Source: Zygnema cylindricum (taxonomy: Eukaryota; Streptophyta; Zygnematophyceae; Zygnematales; Zygnemataceae). From it: a stretch of 64,000 nt of DNA. The stretch lies in NCBI GenBank assembly GCA_037447655.1, contig JBBHKE010003324.1, forward strand, positions 1 to 64,000. Reading direction: 5' to 3'. Under the pieces are notes generated by a model, which worked only from the letters and a program-made list of their open reading frames with translations, ran no database searches and was not told the origin of the DNA. The position numbers and the translations under genes are program-made. Below are positions 44,657 through 58,100 of this stretch, in pieces (position 1 is the stretch's first letter; each line of letters begins with the position of its first letter).

Positions 44657-44850
44657 CTCCCTTTATTTTCTAGTCTATCTTTTGCTTCAGTCCACATTTC
44701 TCCCTACAAAAAATCAATTTGGGAGAAAGAACCGGCTTAGTTATCATATCCTCTACCATTTCTCCATCTGGTCTATATTCCAAACTAATTATTTTATTCT
44801 GAACCTTCTCTCTAACAAAGCTTAAACGAATATCCATATGCTTTGCTTTA
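44657..44850 (-). pseudogene. Copia D RNase H C-terminal end
   Basis: KAKHMDIRLSFVREKVQNK and EMVEDMITKP-type words match the last 60 residues of copia C pol, followed by a stop and a polypurine tract next to the LTR. Upstream sequence is replaced by an LTR fragment. Confidence 0.8.
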
Positions 44851-45868
44851 TGAAATTCTATGGGGTCCACCCCCCACAGAATTTGAAGATCCAAAGAAGC
44901 TTATTTAGTTAGTGCCCACTCGATGTTGATAAAAACCTAAATGATTGACCGTTTGACAATTAGAATCCCAATAAAACTTCACCCCTGTGAAATAAGACTT
45001 TTTGTGTGCTCATTTCCACCACAGAATGCAAAGTTAGAATATGAGTCTTGGACACATTCACCCACTTTGACTTTCCCTTAGAAATGCAGCCACCCTGGCT
45101 AGCAAAAACTTTGACTAACTACACCCCTATGTAGCCTGGACTCCCGTGAGTCCGCAACAAAATCATTGAAAATGGTCACCTGAGTTGATAGTTATGGCTA
45201 GCCAAAGCTAGCATTTTATACAAGAGTGCTCTCAGAGAGAGGTGGCTACCTACCCACAAATTCCGAGTCCTATTCCCTCTCTAAAACCCCTTCTACTAAA
45301 GTAAGACCAATCATAGAAATGTTGCGCACAAAAGTAGAAGTACCGGAGTACTTTCTGTACGGTAATTCTACTACATGGCCAAAATAGTGACATCTATCAC
45401 ATCGAGATTTGTTGTCTTGCTCTCCGGAGATTCCGTAAACCCGTACGATGCTACCACGTGTTATCCGGAGTGGTGGCGACCAGAAAACGCCAAAATGCCC
45501 TCTCCGCGATATCGGCTCCTATCATGGCCGTTGGATGAAGATCAGATAGAATATTAGCCTTTGAAATAAATGTTCACAACATTTATTTCGTGCGGTACTA
45601 TAGTACAAAACTAGTTTTATGTTCTACCGTACTATTTATTAGTTAATCGAAATGTCCTACTTGTAAATGTTTAAATATCTATCACACCCTATATACTTTA
45701 GCATTGGTCATAGACTTAACGGACAAATCTAACGGCTACGGGAAGTTTGACGGACGGGAGGTACCAAGATCAAATCTTGGGTCTGTCAAACCCCTTTTTG
45801 GTAAATCTACCAATTTCTACTCCCGTCTCTCTAGAAGGCCTATACAGCCATGGCTCTAACTCCCTATG
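44851..45868 (-). repeat. Truncated copia LTR inside element D
   Basis: On the minus strand it ends GAATTTCA (44851), as the copia A 3' LTR does, and runs collinear with it to about 45868, where roughly 150 bp of its 5' end is missing. It includes the tRNA-like module (45705-45790, plus strand). It joins the D protease region without a target duplication, so deletion accompanied or followed its arrival. Confidence 0.75.
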
Positions 45869-47035
45869 GTTTTTCTCTACACATGTATAGAGGCTCCTGA
45901 ATCAATAATCCATCCTTCTTCATGAGCTTCTTTTACTCCACCGAAAGCACACTTTTGCCTCTTTGGAATCTCAGGCTCACCTTTCACCTACATCTCTTCG
46001 TTGAGGAGAAGTTCTCCATTGTCCTCATCAGAATCCTCTCCCATGACTTGTGTTTTCACAAATGCCTTCTTCTTTTTTGCTATTGATTTTCTGATCTGCC
46101 CCTCTTTCGATCTCAACCCTGTCAGTTAGTACACTCCGCCATGTAATGTCCAAGCTTCTTACGGCCTCAATCCAGATCTGTCCGATTGGTTTCCTTTTCC
46201 TCATCCACCAAATTTTCTATTAGATTTCTTGGAATCCTTATCTCCTAGTTAGTTCCAGCAGCCAATGCTTGAACACTCTTTCCTCCTCTCTAAATCTCAA
46301 TTGTGCTTTTCGAACCAAAATCATCCCCACAACGGAGTTCCATATCCATTGATGATCTAGCAAATCTTAAACCTTGTTGACAATGTTTTCATAATCATAT
46401 GGGAGTTTCATCAACAAAGTATTCACCTTCTCTTTCTCAGTCTCCTGTTTTCCTACACTCTCCAACTCCATGAATAACTTGACCAAGTCATTACGAAAGT
46501 CTAACATCTTTCCCCCTTTGTACACATGTGTTTGTACCTTATGATCTGCCAGCTTCTGTTGTTGAATCGTACCACTCTTCCAAATTTTGACAAGAGCCTC
46601 CCACAACTCGTTCGCCCTGTCTACATCAAGATGAGGTTTAGCAACTGCATGAGTGGGACTTTCGAGAATAAAATAAGTCGCCACGGTGTTGTTGAAATCC
46701 CTAATTTCAGTGTCATTTGCCTCGGTTTTGTGAACATCTGCTACCGGAACAGATCCACTAGCCATCGGTGTGAGTTTTTTATTCCCTTTCTCATTCCTTG
46801 TGTCGACACGATGCTTTCTCCAACATCCTCTACAACCTCTACCTCCGCAGATCCTCTTTTGAATTGAGATCCTCCAAACCTTGGTGGAACTCCCAAGTTT
46901 GCATTTGGCCGACGCACACGACCACTCACAATGCCCTATAGTCGTTTTTCAAACAATGCACCCCTCATCATGGTTTCCCAGTATATGAACCTCGTTCCAT
47001 TGAAAATGGGCACCCTAGAGGGTTGGCCTATAACC
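45869..47035 (-). pseudogene. Copia D gag and protease fragment
   Basis: Gag starts next to the primer-like site and contains the best frame at 46765-46367 (132 codons: ETEKEKVNTLLMKLPYDYEN; VQTHVYKGGKMLDFRNDLVK). A degraded basic and zinc-knuckle region lies at about 46100-46330. Near 45900 a protease active-site word WIIDSGASIHV is followed by a stop. It is the least related gag in the window. Confidence 0.75.
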
Positions 47036-48068
47036 TGTAATTCTGTGACCTCCATTGGTCCACAGAATGTCCAGCTTATATGAAGCCTCTAGGATAGTAT
47101 TTCCACTTTTGACTCTAGCACTGAATAAGTGCCACCCTAGCACGCAAAAACTTTGACCGACTACACCCCTGTGTAGCGTAACTCCCTTGAGTCACAGCAA
47201 AAAGAATCACTAAAACTGCTCTCTTGAGCATTAAGTTATGGCTGTTGTAAGACAACGAATCTATATAGATGGCCTTTGGGGGAGAGGGCTTTCTAAAAAA
47301 AAGTCTAAGTCCTAAGAACCTACTCATAGCCCTTCTAGACCAAGGAAATTATCATATACTACATAATGTATATACAATGTACGGTGGCCGGAGAAACTTT
47401 ATGTACGGAATTATGCAGCACCACTCTCGGTCTGCCATGTGGCGAATAAGTCGTCGCCGTTCTGTCCCTTTCTTCTCTAGCATCCTATAGGATGGTGACA
47501 GGTGTCAATTTTCCTCCACTTTGGCGAAGTGCTCCCAAAAAGTGTTTTAGGCACGCCGGTACACACGCGTGCCGTCCGTTCGTAATTCGGCGATCAATTC
47601 TGGCCGTTCGATCTTGACGGCGTGCCGAATAATCTTTGTGGATCGTTGAAATTCAACGGCCGTCGTTTTGTGTTGAGTGCTGAATTTCTACGACCGTCAT
47701 TGCGTGTTGACCGTTGTCTTCTATCGCGAACGACATTTGATTTCGTCCGTTGAAATTAGATGTCGTTTCGTTTATTTTGTATGGTACAGTATTTCGTGCA
47801 GTACTGTACGTTTTATGTTCATTTTGTTTCGTATGTGTTGTCGCGTCACCATTTATATATTTATCACCTACAAAACATGTAACCTTTCATCAAGCCCTAT
47901 TGGATAAAGCAAACGGCTACACCGTGCAGTACTTATCCGGAGGCATAGGATCAAAAATCTTGCTCATCTACATTTTGCAGGGGGTGTTTCTTCTGCCTAT
48001 CTTTTTATCTGTCTAAGACAGCTATGTACCTTTATAGGGGTTGTTTCTTCCGCCTGTCTTCTTATCTG
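47036..48068 (-). repeat. Copia D 5' LTR, truncated, with internal duplication
   Basis: Collinear with 43599-44656. Near 47982-48068 a stretch of about 65 bp (GGGTGTTTCTTCTGCC...TTATCTG) is present twice in tandem, and the LTR then stops against the purine tract of repeat X'. The tRNA-like module is at 47898-47965 (plus). Confidence 0.7.
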
Positions 48069-48297
48069 GAGGGGGAAAAGAGGGAGAAAGGGAGAGGGAA
48101 ATAAATATGTAAGGAGAGAAGAGGGAGGGGGAGAAGGAGAGAGAGAGACTAGCTCTCCACCTCTTCTCCCTCTCTCCCTCCCCTTTCCTAGAAAAAGCTT
48201 GTTTCAACATATCGGTATTTGTAAGCCTATCATATCGGTTATATATCGGTTTCATGTTATATCGTATCACATGGAACACTATATCGGCACGTCGGGT
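48069..48297. repeat. Repeat X', uninterrupted copy of the gypsy target
   Basis: A GA-rich tract, then CTCTCCACCTCTTCTCCC, TCCCTCCCCTTTCC, TAGAAAAAGC and GCCTATCATATCGG. This corresponds to 10669-10828 plus 43477-43598 with the gypsy element removed. It confirms the insertion point and the CCTCY target site. Confidence 0.8.
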
Positions 48298-50000
48298 AAA
48301 GATGAGAGAAATTGCTTTTTTTTTCATACGCACTGGCTAAACCTTTGCAGGGAAAATCTCCTCTTTGCCGTACAAGACCATTTCGGTGTTTCTGTGTCTT
48401 TGATCGCCATTCGATCTTCCGTTTGATTGGTTGCGATTGATTGGTAAGAGGCTATCCAGTACAAACCATCCAAAATGTGATAGGTCGGTTGAACTCTTCA
48501 TCCTGATTGGTACTCTCTAAAGATGTGATATCGAAGCGGATGCGAGGCCTTAGGATCGAATAGGCTCTAGATTGCCATTGGTTATCGGGTTAAAAGGCAC
48601 ACATCCCTCCACTTTAACAATCCCTATTTTATGTTGTTCAACATATACCCTCTCCCTCCCTCTCTCTCTCCTCTCCCTCTCCCTCTCTCTCTTTTTCTCT
48701 CACCCTCTCCCTCTCTTGCCTATAAAATTTGCTCGGCCCAAGCAATTTGTTTTTCTCAACATAGACAACAAGGGGACAGTGGAAGGACTCATTTCTTCAC
48801 CAGCTAAAAAGCCCTATTCATTGTGAAAACGCGATAGCCATTAGTCTTTTGTTTTCTAGGGTTCCCAACACGAAGATTATCTCTAGATTTATCAGTGAAG
48901 GAGTGGCTCTTATGCGACGTCTGACGAAGAGTCGTTTCCAACCCCTTTCCCTCCACCTCCCTCCCCTCTCTCCCTCCCTCTCTCTCTCCCTCCCTATCTC
49001 CCTCCCTTCCCAACTTCCGTCCTTCACCCACCTTTCCCGCGAAGTGACTGGCTCAGAGTGAGTAGCTTGGAGTGAGTGGTTAGTCTTTGCCTCCCCCTCC
49101 CTTGGCTTTTATTTTTGCGTACATGCTTTTGTTTGATTAATTCTTTTAGTATGTTCCTTAGTATATACCCCGCCCGCTTTCGCTTCTTTTTATGTTTTTT
49201 TCTCGCTTTTTTTTTAAGACTCTGCTTATCGGACGAGGAGGAAATGGATACCTTAGATAATTATGTTAGCTAGATTTTGTTGATGGTGGTCGAGGTTTCT
49301 CCGAAAAGAGTTTTGAGTTTTGAGAGGCCGATGACCAGAGGTTAAGGTCAATCGGATTAATGGGGCCTTTTGCTTTCGAGGGTTGGAGGACAAGTCTACG
49401 TTGTATCTCACTTATCTTCCTCACCCCCTTATATCTTCCAAATCTCCATTGCTTGCCGCCAGCTACAAAACAAAGGACATGTTAATAAGTTTACATTGCA
49501 TTTAGGCCGTGTCTCCATGTAATCGTAACTTAGTGAACATACTTTGTATTGTAGCGAAGATTATCCTTACATAGTTTACAAGTATCCCAATGGGTTAAAA
49601 CGAAATCGTTACTTAGGTTTATTACGATTGTATGTCGACAATGCTAGTGCCACAAGTTGTGTTGCCGCATCGTATTATTTGAAACTGCTTGTGACGTCGC
49701 ATGTCTTTGCGTGACATTGTAGACATATAGCCTTCCAACCCTATGCTGTTCATGGTTGAAGAAGATGCGCTTCCTTTGCGTCTCCTGTCCGGTTGTCGTG
49801 AAATGGCATCGGAATCTTGAAACCCTTGAAAAAGAAATTCGTACTGGACGTAAATAGACAAGAAAAAACAAATCATGTACCTTTGCTCGTTGTCTGAATT
49901 CCTCTAAAACTTTTGAAGACCTTTGACACGTGCGAAGTTGTTGTCATATTTGTCGGGCTGTGGTACTTTAGTTTTAAACACATCTCTGATGTGTTTAGAG
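48298..50000. other. Gene-free stretch with pyrimidine-rich tracts
   Basis: No credible gene. Strongly biased CTCTCC tracts lie at about 48648-48716 and 48945-49020; the matching open frames (serine/leucine-rich on plus, arginine/glutamate-rich on minus) are simple-sequence artefacts. Confidence 0.55.
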
Positions 50001-50385
50001 TAGTGCTGTGTATCGGGTACAAAGTTATCGCTATAAAACTGATACCGATAGTTATCGGTTATCAAACGGTGAGGGGTACCGATATATCGATAAACATTAT
50101 GGAATATATGGTACGGAAAAATGTACAGAATGAGTGCAGAGATCTCGTGACGCGGGCGGGTGGGGGCGCTTTTAAACAAAACTTCACAATCACTTTTTGT
50201 ACCAGCGGTCGGAGTTATCAACGATAGTTATCGAACCGGTGTTATCGGGATAAAAAAACGATAATATCGGTTTTTCATCATGATAAACACCGGTACCAAC
50301 ATATCACACCAATACATCGATTATCGGTAGGCCGAAAAAAGGGGCATATCGGTTATCAACAAATGGCTACCCATACACAACACTA
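50001..50385. mobile_element. Non-autonomous hAT-like element, 385 bp
   Basis: Ends TAGTGCTGTGTATCGGG and CCATACACAACACTA, same terminal family as 7034-8148. Flanks GTTTAGAG and GTTTTAAG agree at 6 of 8 positions, a decayed 8-bp duplication. Dense TATCGG/CGATAT words inside. No coding frame. Confidence 0.75.
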
Positions 50386-51049
50386 GTTTTAAGATAAAGT
50401 TTGAAGATGACGTGGCATGAAATGGCCGTGGGTCGAAAAACACAATACAACGTCTAGTACATTATAAGTTTGACTAAATGTACTTTCACCTTTTTCACTT
50501 TCTTCGCACGGTTGTAATTTAATCGGTATGGCGCTACGTTTTTGAGGAAACGACAGAACAATACCCCTATTTTAGCACATGGGGACACACCCTTACCTAT
50601 CTACCTCATTTTCCTATATGTTTGAATTCGCCAGGTCACAAAAGAAGGGACATGTTATTACGTGAGACATGCAGGCTGACATGGCATTCTCTGGTGTCTA
50701 CTGTGGAATGGGCGAGTCACTCTTGACTTGGCCTATGGTTTGCAAAAAGTGTCGCATGGTGGGCTTAGGGCGGTGTTATTGGCATAACAAGCGGGGAGAA
50801 TGCCGCATGTGTCCATACTGCAGATGCAACTTTGATGAGGAGGCGGTATATTTTTTGGCTTTACCTTCATTTTCTCATTCTTATTGCCATACAGGCACCA
50901 TGGTTCTTTCCAATGCATTTTTTCTCCATTTGCCTGGAAGCATGAAGTATTATAGCCACGGGCTCAATGAACTTATTCATAAATGTGGTAGCTGTAAAAC
51001 ATTTTTTTTTTTAACGTGCATAGTGGGAACCATAAAAGCTATTCAATAT
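50386..51049. other. Gene-poor stretch with one Cys-rich frame
   Basis: Nothing recognised apart from the open frame at 50669-51058. Confidence 0.45.
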
Positions 51050-51058
51050 TGTGGATAG
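50669..51058 (+). CDS. Unrecognised Cys-rich open frame, 129 codons
   Basis: I do not recognise a family. The N-terminal half has clustered cysteines, VCKKCRMVGLGRCYWHNKRG then CRMCPYCRC, resembling paired CxxC metal-binding knuckles; the second half is aromatic-rich with no motif. No zinc-finger family pattern fits completely, and no exon partners or promoter are evident. Its end runs into the tandem repeat at 51050-51235. It may be a chance frame or a fragment of a decayed transposase. Confidence 0.15.
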   Translation: MQADMAFSGVYCGMGESLLTWPMVCKKCRMVGLGRCYWHNKRGECRMCPYCRCNFDEEAVYFLALPSFSHSYCHTGTMVLSNAFFLHLPGSMKYYSHGLNELIHKCGSCKTFFFLTCIVGTIKAIQYCG

Positions 51059-51235
51059 TGTTTAACGTGAAAGCTATTCAATAATGTGCTAGCATACGAT
51101 GAAAGCTATGCAAAAAATGTGGTAGTTTTAACCATGAAAGCTATTCAGTCGTACTGACCGTGAATGTATCTAAATAGTGCGCTAGCGGAAACAATGAAAA
51201 TTATTCGAAAATATGCTATTGTTAGCCATAAAAAA
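51050..51235. repeat. Degenerate tandem repeat, about 45-bp unit
   Basis: Four to five imperfect units with the core ATGAAAGCTATTCAATAATG and GTGCTAGC. Likely extends into the preceding open frame (ATAAAAGCTATTCAATATTG at 51030). Confidence 0.65.
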
Positions 51236-52115
51236 TACTGTACTTAGTGTTGCATATTACATCACATGAGACTGATGGTCGATGCTCGCAACCAATATCC
51301 GATGCGGTACGGTTGATGTGGCGAGTGATGTCACAAGCTACAACTTTAATAACTTTTTTTTTTCAGTCGCTCGTCTCCCACAGTAGCTAGCGAACACACC
51401 CCTTAACTACATGACCTCGAGCACTTTCACTCATGACTGCAGATGTTAAAAGTTGCTTCAATATGGTTGATCTTATTCAACACAAGAAAAAAGAACAACT
51501 ACTTTCTCACTTGTACGAGAGATACATTGTAAAACTAAAAAGTTAACATAAAAATGATAGTTAAACCCTCACCTCACATGCAACTCCCAACTCAAAAACA
51601 GATCCCCAATGTATGGCAATTAGTTGAAATGTAATCAACAGTAAATTGGGTGGAGTGAGTCACAGAATACCAAGTGACCCGACAACTCTTTGTTTTTTTG
51701 AGATTTATTGCCTCTTAGTCCTTCGAGGACTCCGATAGGTTGACCATCGCACATTTTTCAGTAAAAATCAAAATATTACATTATTCTGTCCTCTAAAATA
51801 CAATTTTTTAGCAAAACTTATTGCAATATCCTGTCCTCCTAGTATCACATTTCTTAGTGAAAACTTATTACTACATTATTCTTCCCTCCTAGTATCCGAT
51901 ATATCTCATCGTCCTATGTGCTCATGTAAACTGTATGCCCGGTTATCCACATTAAAGGAACACGACAAAAACATACAAAAAAATACGAGAGAGGAAAAAA
52001 AAAAGTTTTTCGTAATATTCCTTCGATAAGGCACATTAAAAAGAACACAAAAAAAAACATTCAACGACAAATACAAAAATGGGAAAAAAAAAGTGAAGAT
52101 TTTAGTTACAAGCCT
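51236..52115. other. Region 3' of the transporter gene
   Basis: Presumably includes the transporter 3' UTR at its right end. It contains tandem units of about 57 bp at 51770-51905 (core ATTCTGTCCTCC, AGTATCACATTT, AAAACTTATTAC). No gene seen. Confidence 0.5.
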
Positions 52116-55100
52116 TCAATAAGGCACTGAGTTGCTCTTCAAGCTTCGAGGAGTATGACCAGCTGTTGGTGTCTGAGCCACTGATTCGCCGCCCAAAAAA
52201 CTGAAAACAAACATAGAAACGAGAAGCTCAGTAAGGCTGGAAATTCTCAAACAGGATGTAATACAAACCTGAATTGATTTCTAGTTGAGGTTATTTCAAA
52301 TCGAGGTTATTCAAAACTAGGTTTAGTCGATTTACTGACTGAAAGTTAGAGCTCCGTTCTAGTTTACGGTCTGTAAATAAGTAGTATATCTTTCACGTTG
52401 AAATTTCAAATGATTGTGCGTTAGACATTTTTTCCCGAATACGAGAGGATCAGGTTTGACTTTTTTAAGTCTTCCAACTCTACCCTTGGTGAATAACAGC
52501 AAAATCCCTACCGTCCCTTGAATACACATTCGAGTTCCGTACTTCCAGTTTGATAGCCTGGTCCCATCAAATTTTACAGTGGTTTTTTTCTCAATTATGG
52601 ATTTCCTAAGAACACCATCAGGAAAGTGCTTAAAACCGTACCAACTGAGGGTTTATGTACTTTTTCTCATTTATGTATGTTTACATGAAACCATACAGGA
52701 TGTCGTCACGAATAATAACAAATTTTGAGGTTCCACAAACATGACGTTGTTTCGTATGATCATAACGAAACGACGCCATTTCAGTAAATCCACATTTTTT
52801 TTTATTCCGGTAATTTCAAACGGAAAAATGGGGGTAATTATAATGACGCGTAGAATCTGTAGGATAACACCATCAATTAGTGACTAATCGTTCACTACTG
52901 TAGTTTGACGGTTTTTTGTCGGAAAATGATTCAGATGATTTTCCGGACGTTTTTTAGAAGGAAGACATTGAAAACTTTGTCGGGCATCGGAAATCTGTAC
53001 GTTTTTCAATCTGTATGTTTGCGATCCTTAGAAAACCCACGGCAGGACCAGGCTACGAGTGAAGGTATACAAAGTAACTCACCTACTAACTCGCTCAAAA
53101 ACGGAAGGCTTTTGTCGCTCTGGAGTAAACCTTCTTTGACTTGGTGTGCCGTCCCTGACAATTCGATGGGACCCAGTACCTGCAGAAAAAAACAGAAAAA
53201 TGGTTTATGTGAAGCTTTCCATGTCGCTTGAGTTATGAAAGCAACCATTTTGCACACAAAAGCAGTTTCCTGGATTTTTCTCCTCGGATAATAAGTTGCT
53301 GTGACGAAATTGCACTGAAACCAGTGTGGCATGAGCTCATCGAGCAATTCATCAAGCGATAAAAAAGGAAAGAAATGATAATAATACAAAGTTTCCTCAA
53401 AACTTTACGAGCGAGAGCCTTTTTACTGCGTTCATTCCGCAGTACCTACAACTCTTCCGAAGGGCATAAGCTTTTTCCTGACTTATCAACCTGCAATACA
53501 TTTTTATGCTTACAACGACCAAAGTGGACAAAACAGGAACAACCCGTTTAAAGACAATTTTCTTCTACAAAAGAGAAGATTGTAAATAATATCACAGCCC
53601 TAACTCGTCACAAGTGGTTCGGGCCAGTTGAGATATTATATTTGTTCGAGTATAAGAATAACCTACTGCTCATTACCGGTAGGGTGACACACGCTAATTT
53701 ACACGATCGAGATTCTCAGCAATAACAATTTTGCATCAGTACTTTTGAAAGTCATTTTAAAGTAGGACCACTCTAGAGCTCCCTATTCAGAACTACTTCA
53801 TTTTGATGTCAGTTTTTCTTACCCGCAAGAAGCACTTCATTAAAAAAAAGGAGATAAACAGACTTATTATTTGTAGGGGGAACCAAAAAAAGGCTCCCAA
53901 ATGTCCAAAAATGCCGTGAGAAAAGAAAAAAAAGTTCCTTTCGAAGAACTTACCTGTGAGATCGCGTCGTAACCCACGTTTAAACGTTTCTTTGGGGGGA
54001 ATCACAATAGCTGAATCTATATTCTCTGGTAGGCCTCGATGGCGCCCGAGAAGCATAACTAAAACAAGTACCAGTTTTGCCGAAGTTTTCCATACACCTG
54101 GGGGACAAAAAAAACTACAGTTATGGATGTCTTCATTAGACTCACAAACATTAATCCCAGAAGTTTACATCTCTGAGAGACAGAAACAGAGTCTTTACCT
54201 TGCTTGGAAAACAACGAACAACACAGTTGCTCCAACATCATTTTTTCACTGTACGATAATTTGGAAGTTATCGTATCATGACATTAAGACCCCCCAAAAA
54301 ACAAACTGAATTTTTTTTACTTCACTTCCGGGTAATTTTTGAAGAACTAAGATGGCTTGTACTCTACAGTAAACCATATATTGTACCTTCCCAATGCAAA
54401 ATACCGCGATACAATAAGCTATGATAAGCCTTGCCATATGTCATTAAAAAAACGGTGTAAACCGCGATATGCTGGTGTATTGTATGGGATATTGTATGGA
54501 GTACATAAATGGTCAGATGATGCAATACGCACCAACACAAACTACACTGTGTATCGCTGTTAGTGTTAATGTTTTTTTTGCCACTCAAAACATTTTTCTC
54601 CGTACACACTTGTTGGATTATGGATCTGATGGTTGCGATTGAAAGGCAAGATTCTAACCTTCGGATTAGCGGTCTCTAATTGAAAATGGGAAAGTGTGTA
54701 CAAAGAAAAGATGTTTAAAGTGGCGAAAAAATTATTAACACTAATAGCGATACACGGTGTACTAACCATAACACCGTTACACTGTAATACCGTAACACCA
54801 AACAAAACATTACCATACATCATACATGAACGATACATCATACGATATGCAATACAAAATATTATGCAATATATCACATCATCATGGGCATGCAAAAGTT
54901 TGCTCACCTGAGAAGCTATAGGGAGGTGAAACGCAAGAACCTCCCTCAGGAGGAACACAGGTGTAGCCCAGACTCAAACCAACATTTCCATAGGCACTGC
55001 AAAAGTGAATAGAGTGAAAAAAAACCGACACAAAATAGCAGTATTGGGTCAAATGGTTTTTGCCCAATTGATCGTAACATGTTGCTTAAATACTTTGTTT

Positions 55101-58100
55101 AAACAGTTTGAATATCAAACAAGAGTTAAAATCGTTTTCCAATGGATCCATGGAGCTGAATTTGTACGTATTCAGTCAATACTGGTATGCAAGAAAGGTT
55201 TGAAAGATGTATTTTCCAGGGAAACAAAAACCGCTGATATCAACTTGTGTTCAAATTTGAAAGTTTGCTTAATATAAAGGCTTAGAGGTCGAGGTAATTT
55301 AAGGTTTCGCTTAGTTTCAAACATTTCGAATTGAAGGTGGTCAAATGAAAGGAAACAGTTTTTGGAGGGTTAACAATAAATGTCGGACAAAACATTGAGG
55401 AACCTGATTTTATCCAGCACTGTAAACAAGTTAAAATGCACAAAAAATGGTTTTCTTTTCATATAATCTCACCTTATCACTTCGAAGAGTATACTGAACA
55501 TAGTGAAGTTTGGATCCTTCTTTATCTCCGAAGACTGGATGAGACAAATAAGAAACATAGCTATAAACAAATACGCGGAATCTCGTGCAATCAATTTTCT
55601 TCCCTGATTGAGAATTTGCGATTCACTTTCTTCATCAATCGTCAATACATGGAAAACTCCCACGTCCTGATCTTCATAAACTTCCCTTTCTGCCTTAGAA
55701 GTTTGCCTAGAAAGAAACACTGGGTAGGCTGCGATATACCTGTATGCATTACATACAGAAAAAAAAAAAAAAACAATATTTGATGTCGTCCAAATACTTC
55801 TCAAAGAAGATCACAAGTTATCAAAAAATGCCTAGCACCCTCTAGAAACCAAAAATCACACTGCGAGTCCCAACTAAGAGTCAGTCCATAACACAACGAT
55901 GAGAACAAGTTAGACACAGAAAACAGGTGAACAAGTAAAAAAATTAAAATAAGCGAGTTGAGAGTGAACAAAGAATGGGTGTATTTTTCATCATCTTTCT
56001 TGTTTTCGACCCTCTCTCTCACTTTACTGATGACCTTATATCATGGATCCCACATACAGTTTTGAAAACTTACATCATTCCGGTATAAAGAACAAGCATA
56101 GCTGGAGATAATCCGGACAGAGGAACCACAGTAAATCCAGAACTTCGTGTATTTAGTGACTGGAAAAGCCCATCGAGAAATCGATAACCACCTGCAAAGA
56201 CATTAAGCTAGTCTCCATCCTCAGGAACGTACAAAAACTTGTTGCAAATATAACACCGCTCTTGAAGAGGACACTAGAAAAATGTGCTTCAACATATTAT
56301 TTAAGTCAAGAATAGTGTCAAGTTTGCAACAACTTGGATTATTAATAGCTTCGAGACCTCTGGATAAAGGTACAATAAGACTCATCTTCCGTAACACAAT
56401 ACTTTGATACAAAATCAACACTACCGAAAATTGTTCTAGGCTCATGAAAAGGCAGATGCTTCCACATACCTGAAAGGCCTTGCAGTGAATCTACATTCCA
56501 ATCCAGTAAGCAGAAGAAAAAAGTTTCCACCACATTGAACATAACCACAGTAATTATGAGCCACAGAGTCTGGTGCCATGGGAATAGATGGGTGAAACAT
56601 TTCCGTGGGTGATCGAGTAAATATTTTAATGTTTCTGTTACATTATTTAACCGATCATATCCACGGCGTTGGAAATATAACAACCCACGATAGAGGGCAT
56701 AAATAATGCCTCGCATCGCAGGGGCGTAAAGGGTATTTCCAAGAAGAATGAGGGCTCCATGAGTTAAAAGAACCACAACCGATTTGTTGAAGTACAATAA
56801 ACTGGAGTCGAGTAATCCAAAACCCGCATTTTGAAAAGCAGAGACTGTCTGTAATCAGCAAAAAACAGAACATGCAGAAGAAAAATAAATAACGGGATAA
56901 TGTCGAAGACGTTGAGACTTCCATAATAAAAAAAAAGAAAGATTCTAATAAAATCATGTCTATCTAATCCATTTGCACTCATATGTTGGCAATATAAAGC
57001 TGAATAGTTCTCGGAGGTGACTAAAACTCTTCTGATTCCATGAACAAACTTACATTGGATTCAAATACTTAGCAGAATGTTGACAACTCAAAATTAAAAT
57101 ATCATCATGGCTTGAAAAGGGTTAGAAATAAGTACAGACAAGAGGAGAAGTTGTGTATCCAACAGAAGTAATGCTTTATAGTTTTTTTCTGTTATATGGA
57201 ACATAGCATGAGATATGCATTAGGGTGTCACCTTTCAGCCAATCTTGTTCTGTGAAACAAACAATGGTATTAAATGCACTTAAAAAAGAGACTATGACAA
57301 AATCATTTTTACGCTATTATGGTAGAATAGAATCACCGCAACTGTGAAAAAAGGAGAAAAATGCAACTTTTCATTATCGCTAAAACAATAGGAAGGAATG
57401 CATACAATCTGACATACAATTGCTGACGTTATGTAACAAAAGTTTGATTGATCACTCCAATCACATACACATTCTTCCTTGCTATCGTGATTCCCATGAA
57501 CAGACCGGTGTACCTGTACCTTTATGGTTTAAGGTTTATATGATTTTGTTTCAAGGTTCATTTTAAGGTTTTGACTTTAATGTTTCTATAGCACATTTTC
57601 CTATCTCCGTACAATATGAGCATTTCCCACCGATTTTCTTAACTCTCACTGAGTTTCCAATCTCTACCACACTCAAACTAGGATAATCTGTTTAGTCCGT
57701 TTGATCTGTTTCAAACCAAACAATCCGTTCAAAAATCTGGTAATTCCCTTCTTAATCGAGATTGAACCTAGTATTTCATCGGTTTCTCACCTGAAATGCT
57801 GAAAAGAAGGTCGGATTGACATCATTCTGTCTTAAAATACGCCTTTCCCTTGGTGCTCCCCAAAAGTTAATTCGCAGAATAAAAAATGCAAGAAGTTGCG
57901 AACCGAACAAATATGATGGGACCAGCCAGGTGAGTAGCATAAGTGCTCTGTCCAGAAAATCCTCCAAATAAGAGAGACAAACAGCAAGAAAACCAATGAA
58001 AAAAAAAAAAGACAAAGGTAAAAAAAGAACCTGTGTGAGATCCACGATAGGACGTGGGTCATGTCTCACATGCTCGCACACTGATATGCAGTGTGACTAG

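Larger units (their letters stand above)
43599..48068 (-). mobile_element. Copia element D, minus strand, decayed
   Basis: Reading the minus strand: 5' LTR (about 48068-47036, truncated at its outer end), primer-like GGTTATAGGCCAACC (47035-47021), gag, protease fragment, truncated foreign LTR (45868-44851), RNase H end, polypurine tract, 3' LTR (44656-43599). Integrase and RT are missing. The left flank is GGGTA (43594-43598); the right end abuts repeat X' without a matching duplication. Confidence 0.75.

Noticed and set aside
48022-48333. 103-codon minus-strand frame with serine/proline-rich part
   Set aside because: Its composition comes from the GA/CT tract of repeat X' and an LTR edge.
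48804-49031. Arginine/glutamate-rich frames on the minus strand
   Set aside because: Translation of CTCCCT simple sequence.
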